From: Terriglobia bacterium
GTDB lineage: Bacteria; Acidobacteriota; Terriglobia; Terriglobales; Acidobacteriaceae
NCBI GenBank assembly: GCA_020073185.1
Contig: JAIQFT010000008.1
Location: 62,001-126,000, forward strand
Reading direction: 5' to 3'
Length of the DNA: 64,000 nucleotides
The stretch's first letter is position 1; each line of letters starts with the position of its first letter. Of this stretch, positions 27,168 through 35,843 are shown piece by piece. The notes under the pieces were generated by a model. That model ran no database searches. It saw only the letters and a list, made by a program, of their open reading frames with translations, and was not told where the DNA came from. The position numbers and the translations under genes are program-made.

Positions 27168-28528
27168 TAGCGCACCTCCGACGATTCCGGATGGTCGCCG
27201 GATTTTGGCGGCGCCGGCAAGCTCTCGGGCGCGCCCGCGAAATGCGTCAGGCCGTAGCCGGGAAGGGTACGATCGAAGAACAGCTCGCCGTCGATGTAAA
27301 CCTTCTCGGGGATACCGTAGCTGGAAAGCGGATAGCCATCCCAGATGACGAGGTCGGCGTCCTTGCCGACGTCAATCGAGCCGACGCGGTCGTCCACACC
27401 GATGATCCATGCCGCGTTCAGGGTAATCATCTGCAGCGCTTCTTCTTCGGTGGCGCCACCGTAGCGCATGGTTTTGGCGGCCTCCTGGTTGAGGCGGCGG
27501 ATCTGGTCGTCGGAATCGCTCTTGATGGCAACGCGCACGCCCTTGCGCATGAGGATTACGGCGTTCCACGGCGTGGCGTCCCAGGCCTCCTGCTTGAAGC
27601 CCCACCAGTCGGCCCAGGTGGCGACGCCGACGTTGTTGGCCGCGATCTTGTCTGCGACCTTGTAGGCCTCCAGCGCGTGATGGAACGCGCGCAGCTTGTA
27701 CCCGAATTCTTTCGCCATCGCCATTTCGGTGAGGAATTCGTCGGCCCGATAACAGTGGATCTGCACGTAGAGCCTGCCTTTGAGCACGTCCACCAGTGCG
27801 TCGAGCTTCAGATCGCGCTTGGGCGGCTTTGCATCCTTGTCGCCCTTCTGCTTCTTCGCCTCGTACTCGTCCCACTGGCGCATGTAGTCCTGCGCGTCAA
27901 TCAGGGCCTGGCGCTGCACGGCGAAGTTTCCCATGCGGGTCGAGGGAAGTTGATGGCGCATGCCGAAGACGCGCTTGGGATTTTCTCCGCTGGCGAACTT
28001 GATGGAGCGCGGCGCGTTGGGGAAGAGCAACTGGTCGCGCCCAAGCCCGTACTTGGTCTTCATGATCACGGCCTGGCCGCCAATCATGTCGGCCGATCCG
28101 TGCAGCAACATGGCCGAGGTCACGCCCGCCGCCAGCGCGCGGTAGATTTCCTTGCTGGTGTACTCGAAAGCGTCCACCATCATCATCTGCGGGACGATGG
28201 GGCTGGTGGCTTCGTTGACGTCGTCGTCCAGCGCCATGTGCGAGTGCGCGTCAATCAGTCCAGGCGTGACGTATTTGCCGCCGGCGTCGATCACCGTGGC
28301 GCCCGCAGGGACGCTGAGGTTGGCGCCGAAGGCGGCGATCTTGCCGTCGTGCACGAGCACGCTGCCCCTGGGAATGCGGCCGTGAGTAGCGGTCAGCAGG
28401 GTGGCATTCTGGATCACGAGATCGCGCGGCGGCGTCTGCGCGGACGCAGCGACAGCGGTCAGCAGTGCGGCCAGCAGGAGAAAAGTCGGAAGGCGCAACA
28501 TCCTCACGCTCCAATTTGAGTTGGGCAA
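27167..28528 (-). CDS. Secreted amidohydrolase, metal ligands intact
   Basis: 453 residues with a signal peptide. It has the full metal set of the amidohydrolase superfamily: HSH in GLIDAHSHM, a His in VQIHCYRADE, HH in FHHALE and Asp in KSDSDDQ. The C-terminal strand VGSIDVGKDADLVIWDG is typical. It is a paralogue of the following gene, to which it is coupled by TAATG. The substrate is not predictable; cyclic amides and peptidase-like activities occur in this group. Confidence 0.87.
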   Translation of the reverse strand: MPNSNWSVRMLRLPTFLLLAALLTAVAASAQTPPRDLVIQNATLLTATHGRIPRGSVLVHDGKIAAFGANLSVPAGATVIDAGGKYVTPGLIDAHSHMALDDDVNEATSPIVPQMMMVDAFEYTSKEIYRALAAGVTSAMLLHGSADMIGGQAVIMKTKYGLGRDQLLFPNAPRSIKFASGENPKRVFGMRHQLPSTRMGNFAVQRQALIDAQDYMRQWDEYEAKKQKGDKDAKPPKRDLKLDALVDVLKGRLYVQIHCYRADEFLTEMAMAKEFGYKLRAFHHALEAYKVADKIAANNVGVATWADWWGFKQEAWDATPWNAVILMRKGVRVAIKSDSDDQIRRLNQEAAKTMRYGGATEEEALQMITLNAAWIIGVDDRVGSIDVGKDADLVIWDGYPLSSYGIPEKVYIDGELFFDRTLPGYGLTHFAGAPESLPAPPKSGDHPESSEVR

Positions 28529-28579
28529 AGCCGCGATTCTAGGCTGCGCGTAAGAGTAGCGTCAAATGAGAGTAGAGAT

Positions 28580-28815
28580 TCCACCACGGAAGCACGGAGA
28601 CAGGGAGAAATTTGGTGATTGGGTAATTTTGTAATTTGGTAATTGAGTAATCTTGTCTTGGGCGTTTTGTCATTCCGAGCGCAGCGAGGAATGTGCTTTT
28701 CTGCGATCAACAACAGATTCCTCCCGTTCGACTCGCTGCGCTCGCTCATGGTCGGAATGGCAAACAGAAATTACCCTACGAAATTACCAATTACCAATTT
28801 GTCTCCGTGGTAGCT
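28580..28815. repeat. Nested palindromic element, about 235 bases
   Basis: Outer arms: ccaccacggaagcacggagac plus aatttggtgattgggtaatttt words (28577-28650) and, inverted, aaattaccaattaccaatttg plus tctccgtggtag (28776-28812). Inner arms: tcattccgagcgcagcgag (28671-28689) and ctcgctgcgctcgctcatggtcggaatg (28732-28759). No ORF of interest lies inside. It looks like a miniature inverted-repeat element or two nested repeats. Confidence 0.65.
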
Positions 28816-28821
28816 TGAGCC

Positions 28822-29271
28822 ATGCGGGCGGTGGTGCAGCGCGTAACGCGTGCGTCAGTGAAGGTCGCGGGCGCAACGGTCGGCGAGATTGGACTCGGAC
28901 TGCTGGTGCTGGTTGGGGTCGCGCAGGACGACACCGAAACCGACGCCGAGTACCTGGCGGACAAAATCGCCGGTCTGCGCATCTTTGAAGACGCTGGCGG
29001 GAGGATGAACCTGGCCGCGGCCGACGTAGGCGGAGCGGTGCTCGCGGTTTCGCAGTTCACGCTGTTCGGCGACGTCCGACGCGGCAAGCGGCCGTCGTTT
29101 GATGCTGCGGCCCGCCCTGAGCAAGCGGTGCGGCTGTATGAATACTTCGTCGGCAAGATTCGCGCGGCGGGGCTGCGGTGCGAGACGGGAAAGTTCCAAG
29201 AGATGATGGAAGTCGGGCTGGTCAATGACGGCCCGGTGACGATCCTGCTCGACTCACGAAAATCCTTCTAG
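28822..29271 (+). CDS. dtd: D-aminoacyl-tRNA deacylase
   Basis: 149 residues. Dtd hydrolyses D-aminoacyl-tRNAs to keep D-amino acids out of proteins. [17 protein letters not shown] and [11 protein letters not shown] are the catalytic and Gly-cisPro-type signatures (here NDGPVT). The start is the ATG at 28822, just downstream of the nested palindrome, with a weak ribosome site. Confidence 0.95.
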   Translation: MRAVVQRVTRASVKVAGATVGEIGLGLLVLVGVAQDDTETDAEYLADKIAGLRIFEDAGGRMNLAAADVGGAVLAVSQFTLFGDVRRGKRPSFDAAARPEQAVRLYEYFVGKIRAAGLRCETGKFQEMMEVGLVNDGPVTILLDSRKSF

Positions 29272-29440
29272 CATCGGACCGCCACCGCACCGCCGTGGAC
29301 ATGTGTTTCGGCGGGTACTGTGGCTAAAATCCCGCGATGACGTGTCGCAGGTGCTGCCATGATCAGGAACATGAGGTTGATGCAAAACATCAAGGTGCTG
29401 ATGTCGCCCTAGGGCGCAGGCGCTTGTCCTCCTGTTTCGT

Positions 29441-30313
29441 TCACCTGGCGCTGAGCACGGCATCGGCCATAGCCGCTGCTTCCACGGTTTCGCGGACATC
29501 ATGCACGCGCACAATATGCACGCCCTTCAGGATGCAGATCACGGCGGCGGCCAGGCTGCCCACGACGCGCTCCCTGGCAGGCAGCGTGACGCCGGCGCGC
29601 GCTGTCGCGCGTCCGACGAACGATTTTCGCGACGGCCCGGCCGCCAGCGGAAACCCGAGCGCGTGGAATTCTTCAAAGCGCCGGAGCAGCGGAAAATTTT
29701 CTTGCAAGCGCTTGCCGAAACCGAATCCCGGGTCGAGCACCAGTCGCTCGCCCGCGATGCCGGCGCTCAGCGCCTTTTGCACGGACTGCCGCAGCTCACA
29801 GATTACGAGCGCGATCATGTCGTCCACCGGAGGCAGGGAGGCCCATTCGTCGGGCCGTCCGCGGGTGTGCATGAGCACGGCGCCGCAGCTCAGTTGGGCA
29901 AGGGTCGGGGGCATCGAGGGATCCCAGGTGAAGCCGCTGACGTCGTTGACGATCTCGGCGCCGGCCTCGACCGCGGCCCGCGCCACGCCGGACTTCCATG
30001 TGTCAATCGAGATGACCGCATCGGGGCGGCGGCGCTTGAGCTCGCGCACGACAGGCAGCACGCGGCGCGACTCTTCTTCTTCCGAAACCGATTGCGCGCT
30101 GGATCCGGGACGGGTGGACTCGCCGCCGATGTCCACGATGTCGGCGCCGTGATCGAGCAGGCGCATGCCGTGTTCGACGGCGGTGAAAGTGTCGAAGTAG
30201 GCCCCGCCGTCGGAGAAGGAGTCCGGCGTCACGTTGAGTACCCCCATGACCAGGGTGCGTCCGCCGAGCGGCAGCCGGCGCGAGCCGATGTCCCATCCGT
30301 AACGAAGCCGCAT
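29441..30313 (-). CDS. folP: Dihydropteroate synthase
   Basis: 290 residues. FolP condenses pABA with the pterin pyrophosphate in folate synthesis. The TIM-barrel signature MGVLNVTPDSFSDGG, GGESTRPGS and the loop LDPGFGFGK are intact. The ATG at 30313 starts near the conserved core; a TTG at 30352 gives 13 extra residues. It faces dtd convergently and pbp4 divergently. Confidence 0.93.
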   Translation of the reverse strand: MRLRYGWDIGSRRLPLGGRTLVMGVLNVTPDSFSDGGAYFDTFTAVEHGMRLLDHGADIVDIGGESTRPGSSAQSVSEEEESRRVLPVVRELKRRRPDAVISIDTWKSGVARAAVEAGAEIVNDVSGFTWDPSMPPTLAQLSCGAVLMHTRGRPDEWASLPPVDDMIALVICELRQSVQKALSAGIAGERLVLDPGFGFGKRLQENFPLLRRFEEFHALGFPLAAGPSRKSFVGRATARAGVTLPARERVVGSLAAAVICILKGVHIVRVHDVRETVEAAAMADAVLSAR

Positions 30314-30442
30314 GCAGTTGCTGATTAAACAGGCTGCGGGCTGGACACGCAAGAAGTAACCGAATGGGGAAATTCACGCGTCCAGCAGCATTTCTTCGGT
30401 CTTCCGCCGGTCGGCAAATGCTACACTCGACCCGGTATTGCC

Positions 30443-32041
30443 ATGGTTGGTGCTCGCCACGCTGTCGCTCGCCTTTGCATCCTCTTGCTGCTGGTTCAAG
30501 CAGCATTCGCCGCGCCGAAACAGAAGGCGGCGAAGCACGCGCGCGAGTCGAAATCACTCGCCGCCCGGATCGAGAAAATCCTTTCGCAGCCCGACGTAGC
30601 GCGCGCCTTCTGGGGCATCGAGGCGGTCAACCTGGAGACGGGCGAAACGCTGTACACCTTGAACGCCGACAAGCTGTTCACGCCGGCGTCCAATACCAAG
30701 CTGTTCACCACCTCGGCGGCGCTGGCGCTGGTCGGTCCCGACTATCGCTTCCGCACCACGGTTGAAACCACCGGGACGCTGGACCGCTACGGACGCCTGA
30801 GCGGCGACGTGATCATCGTCGGGCGGGGCGATCCCGGCCTTTCCGGCGGCGCGCTCGCCTACAACCCGCGCTCCGACCGCGCCGGCGTGCGCTCGCGCGT
30901 GCTGGAGCAGTTGGCCGACCAACTGGTGCAGCGCGGCGTGAAGTTCGTGGACGGCGACGTGGTCGGCGACGATTCCTACTTCGCTTTCGAGCGTTACGGC
31001 GACGGCTGGTCGCAGGAGGACATGCGCTACGAGTGGGGCGCGCCGGTCTCCGCGCTGACCATCAACGATAACGTCATCTACTTGAGCGTGCTTCCCGGCG
31101 ATCATACGGGCGAGAAGGCGTTCATCAATGTCACGCCGCTGCCCGACTATTACCGGCTCGACAACCGCATCATGACCACGCCGGCGGGCACCGGCCCGCG
31201 CACCGTGACCATCGGACGTGAGCCCGGGTCGAACACGCTGACCCTGTGGGGCAACATGCCGCTGGACGATCCCGGCTTCCACGAGACGCTGGCCATCGAA
31301 GATCCGGCGGAATTCGCCGCGCAATTGTTCCGCTCGCTCCTGGAGCAGCGTGGCATCGTGGTGTACGGACGCACGCGCATCAAGCACCTGGAGCTGGCAA
31401 ACCTTTCCACGTTCAGCGTGACCGCGACCGCATCGGCGGGTGGCGGCGATATTCCGCGCAGTTTCCGGCCCGCCATCACGGGACTGGTGCTGGCCGATTA
31501 CCAGTCGCAGCCGCTGATGAGCGATCTGCGCGTGATCAACAAGGTGAGCCAGAACCTGCACGCCGAGCTGCTGCTGCGCCTGCTGGGCCGCGAGAAGGGC
31601 ACGGCGGGCACGATCCAGGCGGGTTCGGAAGTGGTGCGCGGCTTCCTGTCGCAGGCCGACATCCGCTCCGACGAATACGTGTTTTACGATGGCTCCGGCA
31701 TGTCGCGCCAGAACCTGGTGACGCCGCACGCCATTGTCAAGCTGCTGGTCTACGACCACAAGCAGCCTTGGGGCCGGCAGCTGGAAGACACGCTGCCGGT
31801 GGCGGGCGTGGACGGTTCCCTCGCTGAGCGTTTCAAGGGCGCCGCCGCGCAAGGCCGGATCCACGCCAAAACCGGGTCGTTGCGCAATGTCAACGCGCTT
31901 TCCGGCTACGCGACGGCTCTGAGCGGCGAGCGCATCGCTCTCTCCATCATGGTCAACAACCACAACCTGAGCAGCCGGGTGGCGCTGCAGACGATCGACC
32001 AGATCGCGAACCTGCTGGTGGAAGAAGCGAAGAGGAAGTAG
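30443..32041 (+). CDS. dacB: PBP4-type D-alanyl-D-alanine carboxypeptidase/endopeptidase
   Basis: 532 residues. After a signal peptide (MVGARHAVARLCILLLLVQAAFA) come the class C penicillin-binding motifs: SNTK (SxxK) in TPASNTKLFTT, SGM in YDGSGMSRQN, and KTG in HAKTGSLRNVN. The large insert between SxxK and SxN, containing GDVIIVGRGDPGLSGG, is typical of PBP4/PBP3-like enzymes. It trims or cleaves peptidoglycan peptides in the periplasm. The start ATG at 30443 is the only good one. Confidence 0.93.
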   Translation: MVGARHAVARLCILLLLVQAAFAAPKQKAAKHARESKSLAARIEKILSQPDVARAFWGIEAVNLETGETLYTLNADKLFTPASNTKLFTTSAALALVGPDYRFRTTVETTGTLDRYGRLSGDVIIVGRGDPGLSGGALAYNPRSDRAGVRSRVLEQLADQLVQRGVKFVDGDVVGDDSYFAFERYGDGWSQEDMRYEWGAPVSALTINDNVIYLSVLPGDHTGEKAFINVTPLPDYYRLDNRIMTTPAGTGPRTVTIGREPGSNTLTLWGNMPLDDPGFHETLAIEDPAEFAAQLFRSLLEQRGIVVYGRTRIKHLELANLSTFSVTATASAGGGDIPRSFRPAITGLVLADYQSQPLMSDLRVINKVSQNLHAELLLRLLGREKGTAGTIQAGSEVVRGFLSQADIRSDEYVFYDGSGMSRQNLVTPHAIVKLLVYDHKQPWGRQLEDTLPVAGVDGSLAERFKGAAAQGRIHAKTGSLRNVNALSGYATALSGERIALSIMVNNHNLSSRVALQTIDQIANLLVEEAKRK

Positions 32042-32044
32042 CTG

Positions 32045-32231
32045 GCAGCTCTCAGCTCTCAGCTTTCAGCTTTCAAACCGTAGTTGATCGGGTACCCCGG
32101 CGGCGTGGTGTGCCTGATCTGGGGATGATCTTCGGTCGTGTGCTTGATGTTCATGCCCGTGAGCGTGCATGCCCAATGAGGCAGTAACGCTGTCCTTGGA
32201 GCCTGCAGACTGAAAGCTGAGAGCTGAAGGC
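32045..32231. repeat. Inverted pair of ctcagctttcagc words
   Basis: Left agctctcagctttcagc at about 32051-32070 and right gctgaaagctgagagct at about 32209-32226 are reverse complements around about 140 unrelated bases. They sit between convergent genes. There is no T-run at the tip, so not an obvious terminator. Confidence 0.55.
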
Positions 32232-32235
32232 TTGT

Positions 32236-32607
32236 TCACGTTGTGTAGGTCCGGAAGTTGCGGATTTGGGGTTCGACGAGGTTGGCGGTGTATTCCAGGC
32301 AGGCGTTGCCGACGGTAAGTGAGAGGCGATCGGAAACCACGCGTTCGCCTTCCAGGCAGCGGGTGCACAGGCAGCGATACTCAGCGATGGTGCCGTCGTT
32401 GTGCTCGGCCTTCACCGGCAGGACGTGGCGCACCGAGGCGCGGCACATGGAACAGCGTCCGCCGCCATGCAGTTGATATTGCAATTCGGCGTAGGAGGTC
32501 AGCGCCTTTTGCTGGCGCGCGGTAGGGCCCAGATCCATGCCGTCGGCCAGCGCCTGCAGGTATTCCTGCAGGATGTTGTAGGGCGCCGGCCTATGGTGCT
32601 GCGTCAT
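32236..32607 (-). CDS. Cys-rich zinc-binding-like protein, unknown
   Basis: 123 residues from the ATG at 32607. Two CxxC pairs, CSMC (in GGGRCSMCRASVRH) and CTRC (in YRCLCTRCLEGE), likely bind zinc. The rest is alpha/beta with no family I recognise. A longer frame to 32694 is possible but adds repeat-like residues overlapping the next gene. It follows the DUF3891 gene on the same strand with an 80-base gap. Confidence 0.6.
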   Translation of the reverse strand: MTQHHRPAPYNILQEYLQALADGMDLGPTARQQKALTSYAELQYQLHGGGRCSMCRASVRHVLPVKAEHNDGTIAEYRCLCTRCLEGERVVSDRLSLTVGNACLEYTANLVEPQIRNFRTYTT

Positions 32608-32687
32608 CTCGGGCGCATATTGCACCAAAGAAGGGGCCCGCGCAACCCGCTTCGTGCATGACGCCAGCCGGCGGTCACCGGCGCCGA

Positions 32688-33491
32688 TTACCACAACAGG
32701 AAAGCCAAAGTGGCCGTTCTGGGCGGCGTCGCGGGATAACGGCGCGCTTCCACTCCCAAACTGATCATGGCGTCAGATTCGTTGCCCGAGCGGAACGGCG
32801 ACGGCTGCAAGATGTAGGCGTAATTTTCGCGTCGGATGCTGACTCGGCCAGGCGCGAAGGCCTGTGGGAACTCCACCGCGTCGGTCGCGCCGGAACACAG
32901 GTAGAGCGACAGCAGATCGCAGAACTGCAGGACCAGCAGAAGGTCTGCGAGTTCGGCGGCGCTCCGGCCCGATTGCGCTGGCAGACGGCGTTGCCGCTCC
33001 GTCTCGTGCTGCAGGAACGCGCGCAGGCGGGCCGAATCTTCGGCGCCGTCGACGGCCGCGGCCAGGCGTCCCTCCGCGAGCGCGTAGAAATGTCTTGACA
33101 CGATGTACCCGCCGGCCGGACACACGGCCTCGGAGCGGTCAATGGAACCGGCCCAGGCGCGCAGAAAATCCGGCGGCGCGATTTCCAGAAACGACAGCGG
33201 CTTGCCACGGCTGTCCAGGCGCGGAGCGGCCTCGACGCCCGCCTCGGGAGCGAACATGGCCCAGCCGGAATCGTGCACCTCGATGGCACGCACGATCAGC
33301 GGGTCGACGCGCGGAAATTCGGGCGAAACGAAACTGGCAGCGAGCGCGCCGGCCAGCGCGGCGTGGTCCGATTGCGACACCAGCCAGTACTCCGGCGCCA
33401 GTGTTCTCTGCGCCCGTTCGATCGCCGGCCAGGCGGGCGCGGAACCCTTCGCAGGCGGCGGAGAAGCGGGCACCACGGGGCGGAGGACCAC
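32688..33491 (-). CDS. DUF3891 family protein
   Basis: 267 residues. SQSDHAALAGALAASF and the VRAIEVHDSGWAMF segment match the DUF3891 family, whose function is unknown; its helical, His/Asp-containing core recalls HD-type proteins. The GTG at 33491 lies one base after the stop of the DUF488 gene, so both are on one transcript. No ribosome site is obvious. Confidence 0.72.
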   Translation of the reverse strand: MVLRPVVPASPPPAKGSAPAWPAIERAQRTLAPEYWLVSQSDHAALAGALAASFVSPEFPRVDPLIVRAIEVHDSGWAMFAPEAGVEAAPRLDSRGKPLSFLEIAPPDFLRAWAGSIDRSEAVCPAGGYIVSRHFYALAEGRLAAAVDGAEDSARLRAFLQHETERQRRLPAQSGRSAAELADLLLVLQFCDLLSLYLCSGATDAVEFPQAFAPGRVSIRRENYAYILQPSPFRSGNESDAMISLGVEARRYPATPPRTATLAFLLW

Positions 33492-33492
33492 G

Positions 33493-33921
33493 TTATTTCG
33501 CGCTGCGGCGCAGGCGCACGGCGCCGGAGACGGCCTTTTCCGGACCGGAACTGTGCGGCGGTTTGCGCATGCCGTCCAGCAGTTCCTTGAGCACGACGGC
33601 GTTGTTGTGCTCCTGGTTCTTGGAAGCGAACACCAGCGTCAGCCTCTTACTGCTGCGGGCGAAATCGTAAAGTTGAGCGAGGGCGGGCGCGGCTTCGGGC
33701 TGGCCGAGCTCCTCGAGATATTTTGTGCGGAACCGCGGCCACAGCGCCGGACGCGCGTGGAACCAGCGCCGCAACTCGTTAGATGGCGCCAGGTTGCGCA
33801 GCCAGGCGTCCAGGCACGCGGTTTCTTTTTTCAGGCCGCGCGGCCACAGCCGATCCACCAGGATGCGGGCGCCGTCGCTGGGCGAGGGCTTCTCGTAGGC
33901 GCGCTTGAGGATGACCGGCAT
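33493..33921 (-). CDS. DUF488 family protein (YeaO-like)
   Basis: 142 residues from the ATG at 33921. KRAYEKPSPSDGARILVDRLWPRGL and the C-terminal FASKNQEHNNAVVLKELL are the DUF488 signatures. The biochemical role is unknown. An in-frame upstream extension to 34344 runs antisense through the cytochrome gene and is rejected. It precedes the DUF3891 gene by one base. Confidence 0.82.
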   Translation of the reverse strand: MPVILKRAYEKPSPSDGARILVDRLWPRGLKKETACLDAWLRNLAPSNELRRWFHARPALWPRFRTKYLEELGQPEAAPALAQLYDFARSSKRLTLVFASKNQEHNNAVVLKELLDGMRKPPHSSGPEKAVSGAVRLRRSAK

Positions 33922-33996
33922 GGGTCTCTGGTATTGTAGCTCCGAGGGGATCATCGCTCGGAAGTCAGCTTTCAGCCTCACAGGGCAGATATTTCT

Positions 33997-34353
33997 TTGT
34001 TGAAGCAGGGATTTATTCTTGGGCTCCTGGGCGCGGCGTTGCTGCTGGCGAGCTGCGATACGCAGCTCCGCAAGAGCGACGCGGAGCTGGGGCTGAACCC
34101 GCAGCAGGCGAGCGGGCGGCGCGTATTCGACCGCTACTGCGCCACCTGCCACGAGGCGTACAGCGCGAAGGCGTGGCGCGGGCCGAGCCTGGAGGGCGTA
34201 TTCAAAAAGCAGTTCATGCCCAGCGGCACCCCCGCCAACGACGACCGGGTTCGCGAGGTGATAACTTTGGGGCGGAGCAAGATGCCGGCGTTCGGGCGAG
34301 TGCTCGACCAGCAGCAGTTGGACGACTTGCTGGCCTACCTCCACACGCTTTAA
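33997..34353 (+). CDS. Monohaem c-type cytochrome lipoprotein
   Basis: 118 residues. A lipobox LLASC near residue 20 follows a hydrophobic leader, then the haem site CATCH (about 49-53) and a C-terminal Met ligand candidate in RSKMPAFG. It is a small periplasmic, membrane-anchored electron carrier of the cytochrome c class I type. The start is a TTG at 33997 (a second TTG follows immediately). It diverges from the DUF488/DUF3891 pair. Confidence 0.85.
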   Translation: MLKQGFILGLLGAALLLASCDTQLRKSDAELGLNPQQASGRRVFDRYCATCHEAYSAKAWRGPSLEGVFKKQFMPSGTPANDDRVREVITLGRSKMPAFGRVLDQQQLDDLLAYLHTL

Positions 34354-34542
34354 GTACTAATCTATTAGGTGTTCAACCAAAAGAGTCCTCACCAGTTTCA
34401 CCGCGTCTAATGTAGAATATAGAAGCGAGTGGATTTGAATTGATCTAAGCACGTTCTGCCGAAGCTCTGCTGAAGCACTACCTGCCTTTAGTTTCCGATT
34501 TACTTCACCGCACAATTCAACACAGAAAAGAGCAACACGAAA
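34354..34542. other. Long leader region of the cold-shock gene
   Basis: 189 bases of comparatively A+T-rich DNA between the cytochrome stop and the cspA start. Cold-shock genes often carry long 5' leaders, so this may be untranslated leader, but I find no conserved cold-box and only a weak -10 candidate, tagaat near 34413. Confidence 0.3.
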
Positions 34543-34743
34543 ATGGAACAAGGAACAGTGAAGTGGTTCAACGACGCCAAGGGTTTCGGTTTTATCAGCC
34601 GCCAGAACGGTGAGGACGTATTCGTCCACCACACCGCCATTCAGGCGCAGGGATTCCGCAGCCTCCAGGAAGGCCAGGCGGTCCAATTTGACGTCAAGAA
34701 GGGTCCCAAGGGCTGGCAGGCTGAGAACGTACAGATTCTGTAG
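34543..34743 (+). CDS. cspA: Cold-shock domain protein
   Basis: 66 residues. The RNA-binding motifs KGFGFI (RNP1) and VFVHH (RNP2) lie in an OB fold. CSPs are single-stranded RNA/DNA chaperones. The start follows an A-rich agcaacacgaaa leader and a clear terminator follows the gene. Confidence 0.95.
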   Translation: MEQGTVKWFNDAKGFGFISRQNGEDVFVHHTAIQAQGFRSLQEGQAVQFDVKKGPKGWQAENVQIL

Positions 34744-34766
34744 TTCCGGCGTTCGCCGAATCATTT

Positions 34767-34796
34767 CGGGGTGGCTTCGGCCACCCCGATTTTATT
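34767..34796 (+). terminator. Rho-independent terminator after the cold-shock gene
   Basis: A stem cggggtggc/gccaccccg with a ttcg tetraloop at 34767-34788 is followed by attttatt. It closes the csp transcript before lipA. Confidence 0.85.
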
Positions 34797-34872
34797 GGCT
34801 CGGCACGCGATACAGCACCACAGGCCCTGATCCGCCGCGGTTTGGCGGAGCATCGTACAATGTGAGGTTCCC

Positions 34873-35775
34873 ATGTCCACGACTTTGGTCCAGATCGAAG
34901 TAGCGCGGCGCCGGCCGGGGCCCAAGCCGGAGTGGCTAAAGGCGCGCGCGCCCATTGGGGAGAACTATCACTCGCTGAAAAAGCTGGCGCGCGGGCTGGA
35001 ACTGCACACCGTGTGCGAGTCCGCGCAATGTCCCAACATCGGCGAGTGCTGGAACCATCGCACGGCAACCTTCATGCTGCTGGGCAATCTCTGCACTCGG
35101 CGCTGCGGATTCTGCGCCGTGCCCAAGGGACATCCGCGGCCGATCGATTACGACGAGCCGCGGCGCGTCGCGGAAGCGGTGGCGCGCCTGGAGCTGAAGT
35201 ACGCGGTGGTGACCAGCGTCAACCGCGACGACGACAACCTGGGCGGCGCGCGCGTGTTCGCCATGACCATCGAGGAGATCCGCCGGGTGGCGCCCGACTG
35301 CCGCGTCGAAGTGCTCATCCCCGACTTCCAGGGACACGACGACTGCCTGGAGGTCGTGCTCGCCGCCCGGCCCGACATCCTCAATCACAACACCGAGACG
35401 GTGCCGCGGCTGTACCGCGTGGCGCGATCCGGAGCGCGCTACGAGCGCACCTTGCGCCTGCTGCAGCGCGCGAAAGAAACCGCGCCGCAGACGGTGAGTA
35501 AATCAGGGCTGATGGTCGGACTGGGCGAAACCACCGAAGAACTGCTGCAGGTGTTTCGCGATCTTGCCGAACGAAACGTGGACATTCTCACCGTGGGGCA
35601 GTACCTGCGGCCCTCGCGCGACCACCTGCCGATGGCGCGTCTGGCGCCGCCGGAGGAATTCCGTTTCCTGAAGCAAGAGGCGCTGAAGATGGGATTCCGG
35701 CATGTGGAGAGCGGGCCGCTGGTGCGGTCGTCGTATCACGCGCACGAGCAGGCGGAGTCCACGGGGATCTCGTAA
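34873..35775 (+). CDS. lipA: Lipoyl synthase
   Basis: 300 residues. The auxiliary-cluster motif CESAQCPNIGEC and the radical-SAM motif CTRRCGFC are both present, plus the C-terminal GPLVRSSYHA. LipA inserts sulfurs into octanoyl-lipoyl domains. The ATG at 34873 gives the usual N-terminus. A partner lipB is not in the window. Confidence 0.96.
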   Translation: MSTTLVQIEVARRRPGPKPEWLKARAPIGENYHSLKKLARGLELHTVCESAQCPNIGECWNHRTATFMLLGNLCTRRCGFCAVPKGHPRPIDYDEPRRVAEAVARLELKYAVVTSVNRDDDNLGGARVFAMTIEEIRRVAPDCRVEVLIPDFQGHDDCLEVVLAARPDILNHNTETVPRLYRVARSGARYERTLRLLQRAKETAPQTVSKSGLMVGLGETTEELLQVFRDLAERNVDILTVGQYLRPSRDHLPMARLAPPEEFRFLKQEALKMGFRHVESGPLVRSSYHAHEQAESTGIS

Positions 35776-35843
35776 GCCTTCGCCGCCGTCAGAAAACTCT
35801 GCTAAGATGGCGGAAATCCAAAGTTGGAATTGAATCGAAGCAC

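Noticed and set aside
28504-28749. Small minus-strand ORF of 81 codons
   Set aside because: It is read through the nested palindrome and has no coding character.
29272-29440. Short frame between dtd and folP
   Set aside because: Cys/Arg-rich shadow without a ribosome site; the gap seems empty.
33922-34344. Upstream extension of the DUF488 frame
   Set aside because: It runs antisense through the cytochrome c gene and has no family resemblance.
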